From NCBI RefSeq assembly GCF_900188435.1, contig NZ_FYFA01000001.1, forward strand, positions 1,240,001-1,304,000: a DNA stretch of 64,000 bases, read 5' to 3'. Each line of letters starts with the position of its first letter. Positions within the stretch are counted from its first letter, which is position 1. This stretch comes from Marinobacter sp. es.048. Its GTDB lineage: Bacteria > Pseudomonadota > Gammaproteobacteria > Pseudomonadales > Oleiphilaceae. The notes below the pieces were generated by a model. It was not told where the DNA came from. It worked only from the letters and a program-made list of their open reading frames with translations, and did not search any database. The translations under genes were made by a program, and so were the position numbers. Below are positions 53,942-63,799 of this stretch, in pieces.

Positions 53942-54014
53942 TTATAGCGTCTCTCTCATTTAACCGTCTGAATTCTGTTTCCCGCCCCGATCTTGGGGGT
54001 GACCCGCCGTCCTG

Positions 54015-55463
<1,449 letters not shown>

Positions 55464-55681
55464 GATCGTCGCTCCGTATTCTCTCATCGCGGGCTTGCGC
55501 CCTTGGTGTCGCCGACGGTCTCAAAAAGGGACTGTCGATCGGATGTCATCAGTTTGTGTGTTGCAGTGGTCGCTCATCCTGTGAGTACGCCCTGCAATCG
55601 CTTTTTGGATGACGGATTTTCAAAGGTGGTATTGAAAAATAAGCAAATTAGGCCGCTTCGATCCATCGCTTCTGGCGAGCG

Positions 55682-55714
55682 ATTATACAATACCAGAGTA
55701 AAATAGTCAGGTAT
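55682..55714 (-). promoter_or_regulatory. suf operon promoter with IscR type 1-like operator
   Basis: On the - strand a perfect -10 TATAAT (55682-55687) has a CTGACT -35-like hexamer 17 bases upstream. Overlapping it, 55690-55714 matches the published 25-base IscR type 1 consensus at about 23 positions: the left half reads ATACCTGACT and the right end CTGGTAT, around an A/T core. Type 1 sites are bound by IscR carrying its 2Fe-2S cluster and overlap promoters to repress them. The consensus is recalled from the E. coli literature. Confidence 0.7.
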
Positions 55715-55824
55715 TAATTTTTGCGTGAGCTGATTATACCTTAATCGGCCTTTGGGGCACTAAGGGGAGGGTGATCGGGCTGATAGCTTTTACCTAGGAG
55801 ACTTCTGGCTTGGGTGAAGCATGC

Positions 55825-55925
55825 AGGGCGGCGATCTTCCCCCAAAACACGCCGTGAACCCATCCATGGGGGCTCCGTCTTGCCCTCCTTGGCAAGACAG
55901 GGTTTTGGGAGAAGATCCCCGCCCT
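55825..55925. repeat. Intergenic cloverleaf-like palindromic element B
   Basis: Arms 55825-55848 and 55902-55925 are inverted copies at 22 of 24 positions. Between them lie CCCATCCATGGG (55859-55870) and a second hairpin, GTCTTGCC/GGCAAGAC (55877-55884 with 55891-55898). The plan (long outer stem, two inner hairpins, one with a CATCCATG-type core) is the same as in element A at 10238-10347, although the arm sequences differ. Confidence 0.78.
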
Positions 55926-55977
55926 ACACGCCCTACCTTTTGCCATTCGCTACCAAGGTCTAAGTCCGGCTTTAAGA

Positions 55978-57291
55978 CTAGTTGGAGAGGATTCTCGTCA
56001 GATAGCTGAAATCGAGAGATTCTGGTAAGCGCTCTGGCTTCGGAATACGAACGATATGTCCGCTGCCAGGCGCATAGTCCATGGCCTGGCCGTTTCGATT
56101 TTCCATGATATTGGCCGAAAACCGGATGTTGCCGGCCGGGCTGATCAGTTCCAGTTGGTCGCCGGGTGCGAATTTGTTTTTCACGTCGATGGTCAGCCAC
56201 TGGTCATCCGTGTCGGTAATGGTACCAACCACCTGCTGGGTGCCAAGGAATGAGGAGCCCTGTTCGTAGGTCTGGTATTCGCGGGGCAGGTGGCGGCGGA
56301 GGAAGCCTTCGGTGTAGCCCCGATTGGAGAGGGCTTCCAGTTCGTCCATCAGGCCCATGTCGAAGGGCTTGCCCTGCACCGCCTCGTCGATGGCTCGGCG
56401 GTAGACCTGGGTGGTGCGGGCCACGTAGTAGGTACTCTTTGTTCGCCCTTCGATTTTCATGGAGTGAACGCCCATCTTTGCCAGTTCAGCGACGTGTTGA
56501 ACGGCTCTCAAATCCTTTGAGTTCATGATGTAGGTACCATGCTCGTCTTCATAGGCGGGTATGAACCCTCCTGGACGGTTGGGCTCTTCCAGCAGGATTT
56601 CTTTTGGCGCCACTTCCTGCAATTCACCGCTCCCGCAGGTGGCGATCAGGTCGCCGGTCTGGTCGTGGCCGTGCCGGACCTGCTTGTAGCTCCAGCGGCA
56701 GGCGTTGGTGCAGGCGCCCTGGTTGGCGTCCCGGTGGTTCATGTAACCCGAGAGCAGGCACCGACCGGAATAAGCCATGCACAGGGCACCGTGAACGAAG
56801 ACTTCGAGTTCCATTTTCGGGACCCGGTCGCGGATCTCTCGGATTTCATTTAGTGCCAGTTCCCGGGACAGGATCACCCGGTTGATGCCTTGCCGGCGCC
56901 AGAACTCCACCGTGGCCCAGTTTACCGCGTTGGCCTGAACGGAAAGGTGGATGGGCTGGTCTGGCCATTTTTCCCGCACAAGCATGATCAGGCCTGGGTC
57001 TGACATGATCAGGGCGTCGGGTTTTTGTTCCAGTACCGGGGCAAGATCCCTGAGATAGGACCGCACCTTGTCGTTGTGAGGTGCTATGTTGGAGACAAGG
57101 TAGAACTGTTTGCCCAGATCATGGGCCCGATCGATGCCGGCGCCGAGCGCTGCAACGTCTTTGAAACTGTTGTTTCTTACTCTCAGGGAGTATCGGGGCT
57201 GGCCAGCATAGACAGCATCGGCGCCATAGGCAAAGGCGGTTTCCAGGTGTTCGGGGGTGCCCGCGGGGGCTAGCAGTTCCGGGGTATTCAT
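55978..57291 (-). CDS. trhP: tRNA uridine-34 hydroxylation protein (YegQ/TrhP, peptidase U32 family)
   Basis: This 437-residue protein carries the U32 signature EVFVHGALCMAYSGRCLLSG and further cysteines in QGACTNACRWSYK likely to bind an Fe-S cluster. It begins MNTPELLAPAGTPEHLETAF, the family start, after GGAGCC; the frame runs 56 codons further upstream without protein-like character. Despite the peptidase label, the E. coli member YegQ (TrhP) makes 5-hydroxyuridine in tRNA with prephenate. The role here follows from that family. Confidence 0.9.
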   Translation of the reverse strand: MNTPELLAPAGTPEHLETAFAYGADAVYAGQPRYSLRVRNNSFKDVAALGAGIDRAHDLGKQFYLVSNIAPHNDKVRSYLRDLAPVLEQKPDALIMSDPGLIMLVREKWPDQPIHLSVQANAVNWATVEFWRRQGINRVILSRELALNEIREIRDRVPKMELEVFVHGALCMAYSGRCLLSGYMNHRDANQGACTNACRWSYKQVRHGHDQTGDLIATCGSGELQEVAPKEILLEEPNRPGGFIPAYEDEHGTYIMNSKDLRAVQHVAELAKMGVHSMKIEGRTKSTYYVARTTQVYRRAIDEAVQGKPFDMGLMDELEALSNRGYTEGFLRRHLPREYQTYEQGSSFLGTQQVVGTITDTDDQWLTIDVKNKFAPGDQLELISPAGNIRFSANIMENRNGQAMDYAPGSGHIVRIPKPERLPESLDFSYLTRILSN

Positions 57292-57449
57292 TGTGGCTCC
57301 GGGGGATTCTGAAAGCGGGGCATTTTGCCGTAAACCGATGGGCATTCCCTTGATCCTGCTCAAAGGTCGTATTGATTGTTTTCGGCTAACATGTGTACGC
57401 TCACGGTTCCGGCTTTTCGGGCCGAAGCGTTGCAAAGGAGGAGTTCCAG

Positions 57450-57806
57450 ATGGCATCAAAGCCTCTGACGCCAGAGGTGGCGCGGGCTTCGCTGAGTGTC
57501 AGGGTCAGTTCCCTGATCAGTGTGCAGCTTGCTCGTGGCAAGGTTGGTGTGGAAGTCGTGGCGTCGCAGCTGCATATGAGCCGCTATACGCTGCACAAGA
57601 AACTGAAGCGCGAAGGGCTGACGTTTGCCCGTCTGCTTGAGGATGTTCGTCGCAGGCAGGCGCTTACCTACATGCAGGATAAGACCAAGCCGCTGGTGGA
57701 AATTGCCGAGCAGCTCGGGTTTTCGGAATTGAGCGCATTCAGCCGGGCTTTCAAGCGCTGGATGGGTACTTCCCCGGCTGAATATCGCTCTGTCAGGCTA
57801 TCCTGA
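57450..57806 (+). CDS. Stand-alone AraC-type HTH protein
   Basis: This 118-residue protein is little more than the AraC/XylS DNA-binding domain: KVGVEVVASQLHMSRYTLHK and KLKREGLTFARLLEDVRRRQ for the first HTH, then VEIAEQLGFSELSAFSRAFK and RWMGTSPAEYR for the second. The ligand-binding half common to AraC regulators is absent. AAAGGAGGAG precedes the ATG at 57450. It is divergent from trhP and convergent with fabB. Its target and signal are unknown. Confidence 0.85.
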   Translation: MASKPLTPEVARASLSVRVSSLISVQLARGKVGVEVVASQLHMSRYTLHKKLKREGLTFARLLEDVRRRQALTYMQDKTKPLVEIAEQLGFSELSAFSRAFKRWMGTSPAEYRSVRLS

Positions 57807-57823
57807 TCCGGTTCAGGCCTTTT
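57802..57823. terminator. Possible short terminator between AraC-HTH and fabB genes
   Basis: CCTGA (57802-57806) and TCAGG (57813-57817) form a short near-palindromic stem followed by CCTTTTT. Both stop codons lie in or next to the stem. The stem is weak. Confidence 0.4.
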
Positions 57824-59024
57824 TGAACACCAGTGAAGCGTTGGTGCCGCCAAAGCCGAAGCTGTTGCTCATCACCAGGTCGAGCTTTTGGTTATCCATG
57901 CGTTCCCGCACGATCGGGTAGCCTTCAGCTCCCTCGTCGAGACTCTGAATGTTTGCCGACGGAGCAATGAAGCCGTCACGCAGCATGATCAGGCTGTAGA
58001 TAGCCTCATGCACGCCTGCTGCACCCAGGGCATGGCCGCATAGGGGTTTGGTGGAGCTTAACGGCGGGATCTTGTCGCCAAAGGTCTCTTTGAGCGCCTT
58101 GAGCTCGGTAATATCCCCTGCCGGCGTGCTGGTGCCGTGGGTATTGATGTAGCTGATCTCGCCATCCAGGTTCTTCATGGCCTGTTGCATGCACCGCACC
58201 GCGCCTTCGCCACTCGGGGCGACCATGTCCGCGCCGTCTGAGGTGGCGCCAAAGCCGACAATCTCGGCCAGAATGTTTGCCCCCCGCGCCTCGGCGTGTT
58301 CCAGCGCCTCAAGTGCCAGCACACCGCCGCCGCCAGAGATAACAAAGCCATCCCGGTTTGAGTCATAGGTGCGCGAAGCCAGTTCCGGCGTCTCGTTGTA
58401 TTTGGTCGACAGGGCGCCCATGGCATCGAACAGCAGGCTCAGGGTCCAGTGGATATCTTCGCCGCCGCCGGCAAACATCACATCCTGACGCCCGAGAGCA
58501 ATCAGATCGGCGGCGTGGCCGATGGAGTGCGCGCTGGTTGCGCAGGCTGAGGTAATGCCGTAGTTGATGCCGCGGATACCAAATCCAGTCGCGAGAGAGG
58601 CGTTAATGGCACTGCCCATGGTGCGGGGCACGCGGTAAGGGCCGACCCGGCGGATGCCTCGGTCGCGATGAGTATCGATCGAATCGAGCAGCTCAACCGT
58701 CGAGGCGCCACCCTGGCCAAAGATAATACCGGTGGTATCAGCCTTGATGTGCTCGTCGGTCAGTCCAGCCTGTTCGATGGCTTCGAGCATCGCCAGATAG
58801 GTATAGCCGGACGCCGGGCACATGAAGCGCCACAGTTTCCGATCAATCAGTTCGGGCAGGTTCAGGTTGATCTGGCCGCAGATGTGGCTGCGCAGACCAT
58901 TATCCCGGGCCTCTTCGCTGAAGCCGATGCCGGGACGTGAGTCCCTGAGTGACTGGGCAACTTCCTTCTGGTTGGTACCAAGGCTGGAAACAATGCCCAT
59001 ACCGGTGATTACAACACGACGCAT
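57813..59024 (-). CDS. fabB: Beta-ketoacyl-ACP synthase I
   Basis: This 403-residue condensing enzyme elongates unsaturated and other acyl chains in type II fatty acid synthesis. The nucleophile is in [15 protein letters not shown] (about 160) and the two histidines in [12 protein letters not shown] and [15 protein letters not shown]. It is eleven bases downstream of fabA on the same strand, the fabAB pair that defines the anaerobic unsaturated fatty acid pathway of proteobacteria. Confidence 0.96.
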   Translation of the reverse strand: MRRVVITGMGIVSSLGTNQKEVAQSLRDSRPGIGFSEEARDNGLRSHICGQINLNLPELIDRKLWRFMCPASGYTYLAMLEAIEQAGLTDEHIKADTTGIIFGQGGASTVELLDSIDTHRDRGIRRVGPYRVPRTMGSAINASLATGFGIRGINYGITSACATSAHSIGHAADLIALGRQDVMFAGGGEDIHWTLSLLFDAMGALSTKYNETPELASRTYDSNRDGFVISGGGGVLALEALEHAEARGANILAEIVGFGATSDGADMVAPSGEGAVRCMQQAMKNLDGEISYINTHGTSTPAGDITELKALKETFGDKIPPLSSTKPLCGHALGAAGVHEAIYSLIMLRDGFIAPSANIQSLDEGAEGYPIVRERMDNQKLDLVMSNSFGFGGTNASLVFKKA

Positions 59025-59035
59025 CCTGTTAACTC

Positions 59036-59545
59036 CTAAAAATCATCGGTCGAGGTGAACATGCCAACCCGCAGGTCTTTGGCAGTGTAGATTTCCCGGC
59101 CGTCCACTTCCATCCGGCCATCAGCGATTGCCATGGTCAGCTTGCGTCTGATCACGCGCTTGAGGTCCAGGCGGTAGGTGACCTTTTTGGCCGTAGGCAA
59201 CACCTGGCCGGTAAACTTTACTTCACCGGCGCCAAGGGCGCGCCCCTTGCCTTCGCCGCCACCCCAGGCCAGGAAGAAACCCACCAGCTGCCACATGGCG
59301 TCCAGGCCAAGACAACCCGGCATCACGGGATCGTCAACAAAGTGCACCTTGAAGAACCAGAGGTCCGGGTTGATGTCGAGCTCGGCGACAAGGCTGCCTT
59401 TACCATAGAGGCCGTCGTCGTCCGCGATGTGCGTTACGCGGTCAAACATCAGCATCTCGTTGATGGGCAGGCGCATGGAGCCGGGGAAGAGCTCTCCGTG
59501 GCCGCATTTGATCAGGTCTTCTTTATCAAAATGATCCGGGTTCAT
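59036..59545 (-). CDS. fabA: 3-hydroxydecanoyl-ACP dehydratase/isomerase
   Basis: This 169-residue enzyme dehydrates 3-hydroxydecanoyl-ACP and isomerises the product, introducing the cis double bond. The active-site His and Asp are in [20 protein letters not shown]. It begins [20 protein letters not shown], typical of FabA. The upstream region has imperfect dyads (for example TAGCTC/GAGCTA at 59586-59609) that could be regulatory, but I cannot match them to FabR or DesT sites with confidence. Confidence 0.96.
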   Translation of the reverse strand: MNPDHFDKEDLIKCGHGELFPGSMRLPINEMLMFDRVTHIADDDGLYGKGSLVAELDINPDLWFFKVHFVDDPVMPGCLGLDAMWQLVGFFLAWGGGEGKGRALGAGEVKFTGQVLPTAKKVTYRLDLKRVIRRKLTMAIADGRMEVDGREIYTAKDLRVGMFTSTDDF

Positions 59546-59700
59546 AGTGCCAGTATCTCTGTTACAAAATGATATCTGTATACTTTAGCTCGAATTTCGC
59601 GAGGAGCTATTGACCTTTAGTGGATGATTGCCATTCCAGAGTTCCCGGATTCGTATGCTTATTCCGTTTGATGCTTATCTATCTGGTTGCCAGAAGCGGC

Positions 59701-60885
59701 TCAGCCTTCACTGCCATCCGGTCGTGGGCTGGCCAGGATGGCGGTGTAGCGGTACAGGAATATTCCAAAGGCGACCAGCCAGAGCAGGGCGCTGCCGCCA
59801 ATGCCGGGGTGCCATGGAATGATCTCGAAGGCTGTGAGCACCCGTACCAGCGCGGCCAGATGAATTGCAATGAATGCAAACACCATCCCCTTCGGTAACA
59901 CCAGCGGTCTGCCGCTATGGCCGAGGGCGACCCGGGCAATAACCCCCAGAATCAGGCACGCCAACGCCCCGGTGCCGGCGGCATGGCTCCAGGCGTTGGA
60001 AGGCCAGCCTGCGAACAGTGTGCCTGCCAGCAGGAACAGGGCCACCGGCACCCACAGGATGGACAGGTGCAGAATCCAGAGCAGGGGTTCCTCGCGAACG
60101 AGCCAGCCCTTCCATCCCGCCAGACGCACCAGCATAAGCGCACCGGACAGCAGCGCCAGCAAACCGGTAACGGTTTGCCAGCCAGTCACCAGGAATGCCA
60201 TCAGCAGAATCAGGCTGAATACAGTTGCCATGTCCAGCGCGGGAATGGTCTTTACAGCGTTGCTGTCGAGTCCCCTCTGGCGCAACCAGTCGGTGGAAAA
60301 CGCGGGAGTGATGCGGCCACCGACAATACTGATCAGTGCCATCGCCATGATCAGGGCACCATAGCTGAAGGTCATGTCGAGGCGGGTGACAAAGCCGATC
60401 TGCATCAGCCAGAGCAGGCCGAGTACCACCATGATCATCAGTTGCCGTTTTTGCCGGGCGTGCCAGATGCGCCAGCCGGCATCCACCATCACCAGGGGCA
60501 GGAACGCCAGATTCACTCCCTGTACCAGCCAGTAAGGCAGGTCTGCGCCGGTCGCCAGCAGCAGCCGACCGGCCAGCCATACGCCCCAAAGCAGCACTAA
60601 CCTGATCCCGTGGGTGCGCTCTGTCTGGGTCCACACGCAGACAGCGGTCAGCAGGAAGCCCGCGATTGCCGCCGACAGGAAGCCGAACAACATCTCATGC
60701 TGGTGCCAGAATAGTCCGGGGATGGCCAGCGGGAGACTGATAACACCATTGACCTGCATCACCCAGAGGGGAATGGCGGCAAGGGCCAGGACGGTCATGG
60801 ACAGAAAGAAAATCCGGAAGGGGTAGGAAAATAACTGACTGACGCTGGCAGACGCCCTTTCAGGGGAAGTTGGAATGGCCCGCAT
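59701..60885 (-). CDS. nnrS: NnrS-family membrane protein
   Basis: This 394-residue protein has about twelve hydrophobic helices and NnrS motifs: FSYPFRIFFLSMTVLALAAI, WHQHEMLFGFLSAAIAGFLL with a HEM-type histidine pair, and GRITPAFSTDWLRQRG. NnrS proteins bind heme and copper and protect against nitric oxide stress. No denitrification genes are in the window. An 8-9-8 inverted repeat lies 11 bases upstream of the start and may be its operator. Confidence 0.88.
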   Translation of the reverse strand: MRAIPTSPERASASVSQLFSYPFRIFFLSMTVLALAAIPLWVMQVNGVISLPLAIPGLFWHQHEMLFGFLSAAIAGFLLTAVCVWTQTERTHGIRLVLLWGVWLAGRLLLATGADLPYWLVQGVNLAFLPLVMVDAGWRIWHARQKRQLMIMVVLGLLWLMQIGFVTRLDMTFSYGALIMAMALISIVGGRITPAFSTDWLRQRGLDSNAVKTIPALDMATVFSLILLMAFLVTGWQTVTGLLALLSGALMLVRLAGWKGWLVREEPLLWILHLSILWVPVALFLLAGTLFAGWPSNAWSHAAGTGALACLILGVIARVALGHSGRPLVLPKGMVFAFIAIHLAALVRVLTAFEIIPWHPGIGGSALLWLVAFGIFLYRYTAILASPRPDGSEG

Positions 60886-60895
60886 AGATGTCTCT

Positions 60896-60920
60896 CATAT
60901 ACATGTATTCTGTGTATATG
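60896..60920. promoter_or_regulatory. Inverted repeat upstream of nnrS
   Basis: CATATACA (60896-60903) and TGTATATG (60913-60920) are perfect inverted arms separated by nine bases, 11 bases from the nnrS ATG. A nested ATACATGTAT palindrome (60899-60908) overlaps the left arm. The position suits a repressor of nnrS; nitric-oxide sensors such as NsrR are candidates, but the match to an NsrR site is weak. Confidence 0.45.
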
Positions 60921-61007
60921 TTAAACCCTGACATCCTCGTTAACCATACCTGCTTGTAGGTAGATTGCGTACAATGCGGCAAAACGCCTGTTAACAAAGG
61001 AACTTTC

Positions 61008-61379
61008 ATGACCGCGTACATGATTCTGAAGCACCTGCACGTGACCACCGCGTACCTCACCATCACCCTCTTTGCACTGCGTCTGCTCCTGGACGCCGTC
61101 GGAAGACCGGGTTGGCGTCAGACCCCGCTGAGGTTTATCCCCCACATCAACGACACCATTCTGCTGGTGGCGGCGATCTCTCTGGTTTTTGTGGCCGGGT
61201 ACGCTTCGGCCATGCCGGGTTGGCTGATTGCCAAAATTGTCTTGCTGGTCGGCTACATTATTGCCGGCGTATTCGCCCTGAAAACCACCCTCGGAAAGCC
61301 CGTTCGAATTTCCGCCGCGGTGCTCGCTCTGGTGCAGGTGACCGCTATCCTGCATCTGGCAATGACCAAGCCATTCTGA
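61008..61379 (+). CDS. SirB2-family membrane protein
   Basis: This 123-residue protein has about four helices and fits the SirB2/YchQ family: MTAYMILKHLHVTTAYLTIT at the start, with LRFIPHINDTILLVAAISLV in the middle. Function is unknown; the name comes from a Salmonella regulation study and does not imply an invasion role. AAAGGA precedes the ATG. Its stop is one base from that of the convergent ion-channel gene. Confidence 0.86.
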   Translation: MTAYMILKHLHVTTAYLTITLFALRLLLDAVGRPGWRQTPLRFIPHINDTILLVAAISLVFVAGYASAMPGWLIAKIVLLVGYIIAGVFALKTTLGKPVRISAAVLALVQVTAILHLAMTKPF

Positions 61380-61380
61380 G

Positions 61381-62202
61381 TCAGCGTTTTTCGCTGATCT
61401 GCTTTGTCAGCTCCCCCAGTTGTACCTGAACGGCCTGGAGCTGGCGGGCAATCTCATCCCGCTCATCGTGGGCCTTCTGGGCCTGCTTGGCGTTCTGCTC
61501 CTCGCTCATGACTTCCAGGATCGCCCCGATCATCATGTTCAGGAACACAAACGCGGTCAGGAAGATGAACGTGATGTAGAAAACCCAGCTCAGAGGGTAT
61601 TGCTCCATGGTGGCGTACATCACATCGGTCCAGTCCTCGAAGGTGGCAACCCGGAAGAGTGTCAGCATGGCAATGGCAACATCGCCCCAGAGTTCTTCGT
61701 CGACGCTGGCAAAGAACATTGAGCCCATGGCCGCGTAGATATAGAAAATGATGAACATCAGCAGGGCGATGTAGCCCATGCGCGGAATCGCTTTTAGCAG
61801 CGAGTTGATCAGGAACCGGAGTTCCGGCACCACCGACACCAGACGCAACACCCGGAAAACCCGCAACAGACGCCCCAGCAGAACCGCTTCGGAGTTATCC
61901 AGAGGAATCAGACTGCCGATTACCACCAGGGTATCGAACAGGTTCCAGCCGTCGAACAGAAAACGTTTCTTGTTGGCGCATACACCGAAGCGGAAAAGGA
62001 TTTCCAACAGGAAAAACAGCGTAATGCCGTTGTCCATCACGATAAGCGACTTCTCCACCAAGGGAGGCAGATCATAGGTTTTGGCGCCAATGGTCAGTGC
62101 AGACAGAATGATGATGGTGATGACTGCGCCCTGGAAAACCTTGCTGGACTCAATGCGGCGGAGTTTCTCGAAACCGGAGGCGGTGTTCAGTTGGGAAGGC
62201 AT
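61381..62202 (-). CDS. Voltage-gated cation channel (bacterial Nav/Cav-like)
   Basis: This 273-residue single-domain channel has six helices. S4 carries four regularly spaced arginines (R111, R114, R117, R120 in RLLRVFRVLRLV), so it should sense voltage. The pore filter reads TFEDWTD at 187-193. Characterised BacNav channels have TLESWS(M/A); aspartates at the second and last variable positions recall the engineered calcium-selective filter TLDDWSD. A C-terminal coiled coil (about 232-270) would make the tetramer. The start at 62202 (MPSQLNTASGFEKL) aligns with the soluble N-terminus. Confidence 0.88.
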   Translation of the reverse strand: MPSQLNTASGFEKLRRIESSKVFQGAVITIIILSALTIGAKTYDLPPLVEKSLIVMDNGITLFFLLEILFRFGVCANKKRFLFDGWNLFDTLVVIGSLIPLDNSEAVLLGRLLRVFRVLRLVSVVPELRFLINSLLKAIPRMGYIALLMFIIFYIYAAMGSMFFASVDEELWGDVAIAMLTLFRVATFEDWTDVMYATMEQYPLSWVFYITFIFLTAFVFLNMMIGAILEVMSEEQNAKQAQKAHDERDEIARQLQAVQVQLGELTKQISEKR

Positions 62203-62384
62203 GGCAGACGACGGCTCCAGAAGATTCGGGGAAGGCCGAATTCTAAAGGGCCGGGACAGGATTGGATAGCCTCGACAACACACGATCGTTGTTGCAAGGC
62301 GCGTGGCTGAGCGTAATTAGCAGGATTTATTCAGCTTGATCAGAAATATTCATTCGTGCCATCCGTAAACCCTTTCCATAATCA

Positions 62385-62414
62385 ACTCGCAAACAATAAA
62401 ACCGAAAAGCGAGT
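62385..62414 (+). promoter_or_regulatory. Hairpin in the leader of the permease gene
   Basis: ACTCGC (62385-62390) and GCGAGT (62409-62414) form a six-base stem with an 18-base loop, ending eight bases before the ATG. The right arm contains the only ribosome-site-like bases, so folding could limit translation. Confidence 0.3.
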
Positions 62415-62422
62415 GACATTCC

Positions 62423-63775
62423 ATGGAAGATAGACCGGAGTTAGCCGGCTGGCGCTGGGGGCCGTTCACTTTCCGCGTGCCGTTTTACCATACGCGCCTG
62501 TGCTGGTCCGAATTCCTGCAGGGGCTGTTTGTTTCGGCCGCCACAGGCCTGGCCCTGATCCCCGTGATGACGGCCTTTTTCGGCCTCAGTTTTGAAGAAG
62601 CGGTCGCATTGTCGATGATCCACGCCTCGTTGATTGCCTCGGCCGTGATTGTTTTCGGCGAACCCTACGCGGGAGGCTGGATTACCCCGGCGTTGCCCCT
62701 GATACTGGCGTTTGTGATAGGAGGCTACGAGGACCCGGTAAGCCGGTTTCAGGCGATGACCGCGCTGAGCCTGGTATTTGCCTCGCTAGTCCTGTTTCTC
62801 GGGATAACCGGCCTGGGTCGTCGCTTTGTGATCTGGCTGCCCGACACGCTCAAGGCCGGCATTATTCTCGGGGCCTCGATAGCTGCGCTCAAGAGGGTGT
62901 TCGTGGACGATGCCGAGCGTTTTCTGCTTGAGCAGCCCATTGCTACGGGGCTTGCCTGCGCCATCTGTCTCATATTCACCTTCTCCATACCGATGCAGAA
63001 GCTCAAGGAGCGCAGCCGGTTCTTCTTTATCCTGGGAGCCCTGGGCCTGCTGCCGGGCTTCCTGGCCGCGGCCATCGTCGGGCCGTTGGTTGGTGAAGTG
63101 AGTTTCGATATTCAATGGGGAATCCTGGTGCCACCACTGGGCGAGGCATTGGCGAAGGTTTCTCCGCTGGCCATAGGCTGGCCGTCCCAGGAGATGATTC
63201 TCCAGAGTATTCCGCTGGCACTGATTGCCTACATCATTCTGTTTGGCGATCTGGTCACCGGGAATGAAGTGCTGCGGGACGGCTTGAAGGTGCGCAAGGA
63301 CGAGCACGTGGATATCAACCTGAACCGCACCCATTTCTCCCTGTCGATCCGTAACGCCATCATGGGTATTGTTGCGCCCTTCTTCCCGACCCAGGGTGCG
63401 GTCTGGACCGGCGTTCACGTGATTGTGGTGCAGCGTTGGAAGCAGGGGCCGAAGGCGATGAACAGCCTGCATAGCGGCCTGGCCTCCTACTACCTGATGG
63501 GGTTGCCGTTCATCTTCTTTCTCCTGCCACTGCTGACCGGGCTGAAACCGCTGCTGGGCGTGGCGCTGTCGCTGACCCTTGTGCTGACCGGTTTTGCCTG
63601 TGCTTACATTGCCATGTCGATTCCAAGGGACAATGCCTCGAGGGGCACGGTGGTTCTGATCGGCGCTGCTCTGGCGTTCTTTGAGCCATGGATGGGGCTG
63701 TTGATCGGCGTGGTGGCAACCCTGGCTCTCGTGGGCTGGGATCGCAGCCCGGACCCGATTCCCCACGACGAGTGA
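62423..63775 (+). CDS. Multipass permease of the SulP/NCS2-like superfamily, substrate unknown
   Basis: This 450-residue membrane protein has about eleven to twelve helices. The soluble start (RWGPFTFRVPFYHTRLCWSE) leads into LQGLFVSAATGLALIPVMTA. A PxPxxL-like WITPALPLILAFVIGGYED and a middle FGDLVTGNEVLRDGLKV are distinctive, and NRTHFSLSIRNAIMGIVAPF followed by FPTQGAVWTGVH resembles the pore region of purine/sulfate-type transporters. No substrate can be assigned. The ribosome site is poor (see the leader hairpin). Confidence 0.6.
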   Translation: MEDRPELAGWRWGPFTFRVPFYHTRLCWSEFLQGLFVSAATGLALIPVMTAFFGLSFEEAVALSMIHASLIASAVIVFGEPYAGGWITPALPLILAFVIGGYEDPVSRFQAMTALSLVFASLVLFLGITGLGRRFVIWLPDTLKAGIILGASIAALKRVFVDDAERFLLEQPIATGLACAICLIFTFSIPMQKLKERSRFFFILGALGLLPGFLAAAIVGPLVGEVSFDIQWGILVPPLGEALAKVSPLAIGWPSQEMILQSIPLALIAYIILFGDLVTGNEVLRDGLKVRKDEHVDINLNRTHFSLSIRNAIMGIVAPFFPTQGAVWTGVHVIVVQRWKQGPKAMNSLHSGLASYYLMGLPFIFFLLPLLTGLKPLLGVALSLTLVLTGFACAYIAMSIPRDNASRGTVVLIGAALAFFEPWMGLLIGVVATLALVGWDRSPDPIPHDE

Positions 63776-63799
63776 CGGGCTGATGGCAGATCCCTGGTG

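Larger units (their letters stand above)
55464..55977. other. Intergenic region between sufB and trhP
   Basis: The 514 bases hold the suf leader (about 215 bases with no open frame that I trust), the suf promoter with an IscR-like site (55682-55714), and palindromic element B (55825-55925). A second TATAAT-like hexamer on the - strand (complement of 55732-55738) could be an alternative start. Confidence 0.6.
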
